DNA of 9,783 bases from Candidatus Cloacimonadota bacterium. Lineage in GTDB: Bacteria; Hydrothermota; E44-bin80. The first letter of the stretch is position 1; each line of letters starts with the position of its first letter. The stretch spans positions 1 through 9,783 of the forward strand of contig SOKD01000396.1 in assembly GCA_004376305.1 (NCBI GenBank). The letters run 5' to 3'. A model generated the notes under the pieces. It did no database searches. It was not told the origin of the DNA and worked only from the letters and a program-made list of their open reading frames with translations. The position numbers were made by a program, and so were the translations under genes. Of this stretch, positions 6,762-9,783 are shown one piece after another.

Positions 6762-7530
6762 GGTTGATAGGAGCTTTGAGTGGGGAGTAACAAGGCTTTA
6801 TCCTTCCCAGTTTGCAGAACAAATGAGATTCCTGCGAAGAAAAGGATATTCATCTGTAACCCTTACAGGCGCATTCCAGTCAGGGAGTATAAAGTGTGTT
6901 GCAATAACCTTTGACGATGCGTACAAAGAATTGCTTGAAAATGCTATTTCGCTGATGATACGCTATTCTTTTACTGCAACCATTTTTGTTGTTACCAATT
7001 TTGTTGGCAAAGAGAATCTCTGGGATGTAAACCTTGGTTTCAGAAAATTCAAACATATGGATTGGTCTGTTTTACGTTCTCTGTGTGATGCAGGTTTTGA
7101 AATTGGTTCACACACACATACACACCCAGATCTCACAAAGATTTCTGAGGTGCGTATCAGAGAGGAACTAACCGTATCAAAAAATATTTTGGAAAGTAAA
7201 CTTGGTGTTCCAGTACGTTTTGTATCGTATCCATTTGGCAGATATTCAAGAAGAATCAAGGAAATTGTGGAGGAAAGCGGATACAGTGGTGCTGTTTGTC
7301 TTTCGCATCCCTTCCGGAGAAAAGACGGTCTTTTTGAGATAGAACGGCAAAGCGTTTATATTATTGATTCATTGGATAATTTCAAAGCAAAGTTGGGGAT
7401 ATACGGAAGCGCTGGTTTTATGTTTGAGAAAATGAAGGGAAGAACCATTAATTTTTTTGCTGGCGCTACCCATATAATTAAAATGATTCAGTCAAAGTAT
7501 GAAAAGGATAGGCATGACGAAGAAATCTGA
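6721..7530 (+). CDS. Polysaccharide deacetylase family protein (CE4/NodB fold), cytoplasmic
   Basis: A NodB-fold hydrolase that would remove N-acetyl groups from amino sugars. Numbered from the ATG at 6721, it starts with IPILAYHKV, the entry motif of this group. The metal site is complete: TFDD (63-66, Asp65/Asp66) and the SHTHTH motif (130-135, His131/His135). YPFG (170-173) replaces the RPPY-type third motif, as in IcaB/PgaB-like members. Length is 269 residues. The N-terminus has no signal peptide or membrane segment, which argues for a cytoplasmic substrate such as a nucleotide sugar or lipid-linked sugar rather than finished polymer. A TTG at 6691 would lengthen it by 10 residues of basic, unconserved sequence, so I reject it. 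The gene overlaps the GT4 gene by 41 bp and the UbiA gene by 17 bp. Family call strong; substrate inferred. Confidence 0.88.
   Translation: MSSFRKIPILAYHKVDRSFEWGVTRLYPSQFAEQMRFLRRKGYSSVTLTGAFQSGSIKCVAITFDDAYKELLENAISLMIRYSFTATIFVVTNFVGKENLWDVNLGFRKFKHMDWSVLRSLCDAGFEIGSHTHTHPDLTKISEVRIREELTVSKNILESKLGVPVRFVSYPFGRYSRRIKEIVEESGYSGAVCLSHPFRRKDGLFEIERQSVYIIDSLDNFKAKLGIYGSAGFMFEKMKGRTINFFAGATHIIKMIQSKYEKDRHDEEI
7502..7508 (+). promoter_or_regulatory. Ribosome binding site deciding the UbiA start
   Basis: AAAAGGA lies 5 nt before the ATG at 7514. The upstream in-frame ATG at 7499 has no comparable site, so 7514 is the preferred start. The site is inside the end of the deacetylase gene. Confidence 0.6.
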
Positions 7531-8494
7531 GATCAGCTTGAAATTACAGCCGCTGGACTTGCTTTTTCTTATGAGACCCCCGATGTTAATACCTGTATGG
7601 GCATTTTTTCTTGCTGGATTCTGGCATTCAAAAAATATCGTCCTACGTGAAATTCTTCTGCAAATCAGATATTCATTCATTCTAAAAGGTAACTTTTGGT
7701 TATCGTTTGTTTCGTTCTCGTTGTTGATGGGTGCTGTTTACATTATCAACCAGATTGTCGATTGTGAATCGGACAGAGAAAATCGAAAGTTATTTCTGAT
7801 TCCACTTGGAATTGTTCCTGTGAAACTGGCGTTTTCTGTATGTGGTATACTCGTTATTGTGTCTTTAATCATCGGATATAAATACGGTACTGTATATCTT
7901 GTCTTTCTTATTATATCCCTGTGCATTGGAATTCTCTATTCTGTTCCTCCTTTCAGGTTCAAGGGAAAGCCTGTTCTTGATATTATTTCGAATTCGATAG
8001 GATACGGTATGCTGGCGTTTGGTATTGGATGGATTACTGCATCGAGTTTCTCAGCGCAACTCCTGGTGCATTCCATTCCGTATTTTTTTGCAGCAGCATC
8101 AATTTTTGCCGTTTCTACCATTCTTGATGTTGAGGGTGATAAAAAAGATGGAGCAATTACTACCGGTGTGTGCTTTGGGAGAAAGGTAACGATTGTTATA
8201 AGTGCTGTTACTTTGCTGATTTCCCTTATCAGTGCAGTGTTTTTAAGAGATGTGGTCATAGGTATTACTGCAGTTATTGGGTTTCCGATAATTATCGTTG
8301 TTATTATGAAAAAACGGCGGGAATTCATTACGTTATATATGCGAGGAGTTTCGTATGTTTTTATCATACTTATCGCAATTCTGTTCCCATGGTTCCTCTT
8401 ACTACTTTTTGCGGTGTACGGTATTTCAAAGTGGTATTATAAATACAGATTTGGAATAAGATATCCAGAACTCCTTGAAAGGGAGGATGAGTAG
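7514..8494 (+). CDS. UbiA-family membrane prenyltransferase
   Basis: An integral membrane enzyme of about 326 residues that would transfer a polyprenyl chain from its diphosphate to an acceptor. Both metal-diphosphate motifs are present. Counting from 7499, the first is N84-x3-D88-x3-D92 in NQIVDCESD, and the second is D210-x3-D214 in LDVEGDKKDG, followed by the usual short loop (TTGVCFGRK). YSVPPFRFKGKPVLD (137-151) is also characteristic. About eight or nine hydrophobic segments are visible. The N-terminal MRPPMLIPVWAFFLAG recalls chlorophyll-synthase-like members, but no pigment or quinone genes are nearby. Family members use aromatic acids, phospho-sugars, glycerol phosphates or chlorophyllides as acceptors. 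The neighbours, two glycosyltransferases and a deacetylase, favour an envelope lipid or polyprenyl-sugar product here; that is inference. It overlaps the deacetylase by 17 bp and the TPR gene by 1 bp. Confidence 0.9.
   Translation: MTKKSEISLKLQPLDLLFLMRPPMLIPVWAFFLAGFWHSKNIVLREILLQIRYSFILKGNFWLSFVSFSLLMGAVYIINQIVDCESDRENRKLFLIPLGIVPVKLAFSVCGILVIVSLIIGYKYGTVYLVFLIISLCIGILYSVPPFRFKGKPVLDIISNSIGYGMLAFGIGWITASSFSAQLLVHSIPYFFAAASIFAVSTILDVEGDKKDGAITTGVCFGRKVTIVISAVTLLISLISAVFLRDVVIGITAVIGFPIIIVVIMKKRREFITLYMRGVSYVFIILIAILFPWFLLLLFAVYGISKWYYKYRFGIRYPELLEREDE
8478..8486 (+). promoter_or_regulatory. Strong ribosome binding site for the TPR gene
   Basis: AAAGGGAGG lies 7 nt before the GTG at 8494. 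It fixes the GTG as start and creates a one-base stop/start overlap (TAGTG) with the UbiA gene, so the two genes are very likely translationally coupled. Confidence 0.8.
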
Positions 8495-9459
8495 TGATCC
8501 AATCTGTTTTTTTTATGGTTATTCTCGCCTGTATTCAAAACGGGGATCTTGATTCATTTGTTCAACAGGGACTGGATTTCACGTACATTGAGGAATACGA
8601 TAGCGCGAAAGTTTATTTTGCGAAAGCAATAGAGTATGAACATGATAATCCTCTTGGATATTTTGCGTACGCAGGGCTCTTTAGAATTTACACATCGGAT
8701 TTTGTTACCGATTCTTTCATCGACAGCTTTTTCTACTATGCAGATAAAACAATAGAGAAGGCAAAGGCTGAATTAAAAAAGGATAAAAAAAGTGCATGGG
8801 CACATTTCTTTATTGGTGGGGTACAGATGAATATCTCATCGTTGTATATTGAACAGGGTAACTACCTGAAAGCACTTGGTTATGCAGAACAGTCCATGAA
8901 AGCAATAAGAACTTGCCTTGAGATTGAACCGGACCTGTTTGATGCATATCTTGTTTTAGGGAGTTATGAATACTTAAAAGGTTCTTTTCCTTTATGGAGT
9001 TCATTCAAGCGGAAAGGTATTGAAAAGATAAGAATTGCATCGGAAAAGAGCAGTTATTCGAAAAGTTTGGCCAAGAATATCCTGGCAATTATGCTTCAGC
9101 GGGAAGGTCGTTTTGATGAATCAATTGAGGTTGCGCTTGAATTAGTTACTGATTATCCAGAAAGTAGAACATTCCGGTGGACGTTGTGTAAGGTCTATCT
9201 GGAGAAAGGGAGCTGGATCGATGCAATTGATAACTATGAAATACTCCTGGAAAACATTTCAGAAGAACAACCCGGGAATATTTTCAACAGTGTTCAGGCA
9301 AAGCTTGCACTTGCTCAAGCATACTTTGGCGCACAGCAATACTATAAAACTACTGCGTTATGTGGTGAGATTATTGATTCAGACACAAACAGAACAGAGG
9401 TAGAGGATATGGTAAAGGAAGCGGAGAACCTGCTCGAGGAAGCAAAGAACAACATGTAA
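8494..9459 (+). CDS. TPR-repeat protein, probably exported or a lipoprotein
   Basis: A helical-repeat protein of 321 residues with no recognised enzymatic motif. Tetratricopeptide-like helix pairs appear near residues 22-55, 117-150, 193-222 (LQREGRFDESIEVALELVTDYPES), 225-256 (YLEKGSWIDAIDNYEILL) and 268-300, so most of the chain is a scaffold for protein contacts. The first 13 residues are hydrophobic and end in VILAC, which fits the lipobox pattern with Cys13 as the lipidated residue. No lysine or arginine precedes it, so the signal is unusual and could instead be an anchor. A strong Shine-Dalgarno supports the GTG start. Coupling to UbiA by the 1-bp overlap suggests a role with the envelope-lipid genes, perhaps as an assembly factor. 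That is inferred from position only. Confidence 0.82.
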   Translation: MIQSVFFMVILACIQNGDLDSFVQQGLDFTYIEEYDSAKVYFAKAIEYEHDNPLGYFAYAGLFRIYTSDFVTDSFIDSFFYYADKTIEKAKAELKKDKKSAWAHFFIGGVQMNISSLYIEQGNYLKALGYAEQSMKAIRTCLEIEPDLFDAYLVLGSYEYLKGSFPLWSSFKRKGIEKIRIASEKSSYSKSLAKNILAIMLQREGRFDESIEVALELVTDYPESRTFRWTLCKVYLEKGSWIDAIDNYEILLENISEEQPGNIFNSVQAKLALAQAYFGAQQYYKTTALCGEIIDSDTNRTEVEDMVKEAENLLEEAKNNM

Positions 9460-9516
9460 GATCTATTTATGGGAGGAATCTCTTTACGCCTCGGTTTCGG
9501 ATGGTAAGAGTGAACT

Positions 9517-9783
9517 ATGGTTGATATTTCTGTTGTCATTGTAACATATAATAATGAAGAAGAAATAGGAACTTGTCTGGACTCCATCCTGCAGGAGGAT
9601 AGTCCTGTTTATGAAGTCCTTGTCATTGACAATGCATCACGTGATAAAACCCTCGATAGCCTTGATCGATATAAGGACCGTGTTAAGATCGTGAAATGTG
9701 AAGAGAATTATGGTTATGCAAGAGGAAACAATATTGGGTTTGAGAAAGCAAAAGGAAAGTACGTTTTTCTCCTCAATCCTGAT
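9517..9783 (+). CDS. GT2-family glycosyltransferase, N-terminal part (3' end outside window)
   Basis: The first 89 codons of a GT-A-fold glycosyltransferase, open to the right edge. MVDISVVIVTYNNEEEIGTC is the classic GT2 nucleotide-binding start. It is followed by VLVIDNAS with Asp38, the motif NYGYARGNN (64-72) and LLNPD (85-89), which stands where the DXD metal-binding motif usually sits. The NYGYARGNN plus LLNPD pairing is typical of rhamnosyltransferase-like (WbbL-type) GT2 enzymes acting on lipid-linked or cell-wall glycans. The ATG at 9517 is the first possible start, because an in-frame TGA lies at 9511. A weak TAAGAG (9505-9510) may serve as ribosome binding site. It lies 57 bp after the TPR gene, in the same direction, so it probably belongs to the same unit. 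Confidence 0.88.
   Translation, partial: MVDISVVIVTYNNEEEIGTCLDSILQEDSPVYEVLVIDNASRDKTLDSLDRYKDRVKIVKCEENYGYARGNNIGFEKAKGKYVFLLNPD

Noticed and set aside
7108..7127. CA-dinucleotide run as a microsatellite
   Set aside because: It is short, interrupted, and encodes the catalytic SHTHTHP metal-binding motif, so it is explained by protein sequence.
8170..8442. Alternative + strand frame inside the UbiA gene
   Set aside because: The UbiA frame is fully supported by motifs and membrane segments; the alternative product is Cys/Tyr-rich with no domain.

Overview
The window is a gene-dense stretch of bacterial DNA, moderately AT-rich, with every supported gene on the + strand. UGA acts as a normal stop codon. 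Three things suggest a diderm, probably uncultured bacterium: a complement-type alpha-2-macroglobulin, a possible lipoprotein signal on a TPR protein, and a run of envelope-sugar genes. The overall style resembles genomes of candidate phyla such as WOR-3/Stahlbacteria. That placement is a guess from gene content; nothing here is a taxonomic marker.

Region 1 (2-1172): the C-terminal part of an alpha-2-macroglobulin family protein, cut by the left edge, ending at a strong hairpin terminator. Region 2 (1254-5470): a near-perfect sigma70-type promoter with nine T's in its spacer drives a MrfA-like (YprA-like) DEAD/DEAH helicase with a four-cysteine C-terminal motif. An AMP-forming long-chain acyl-CoA ligase follows, overlapping it by 8 bp, so the two are very likely co-transcribed and translationally coupled.

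Region 3 (5471-9783): after a 112-bp gap comes a second tightly packed unit. Its order is a PimA-like GT4 glycosyltransferase, a cytoplasmic polysaccharide-deacetylase-fold (CE4) protein, a UbiA-family membrane prenyltransferase, an exported TPR protein, and a GT2 glycosyltransferase cut by the right edge. Consecutive genes overlap by 41, 17 and 1 bp, then there is a 57-bp gap. The combination of sugar transfer, possible sugar N-deacetylation and polyprenyl transfer suggests an envelope glycolipid or lipid-linked glycan pathway. The product cannot be named from the sequence.

I saw no tRNA, rRNA, CRISPR array, insertion sequence, phage gene or recognised defence system. The points most worth following are the five-gene envelope cluster, the T9 tract inside the helicase promoter, the coupling of a DNA-repair-type helicase to an acyl-CoA ligase, and the absence of Shine-Dalgarno sequences at the first gene of each unit.
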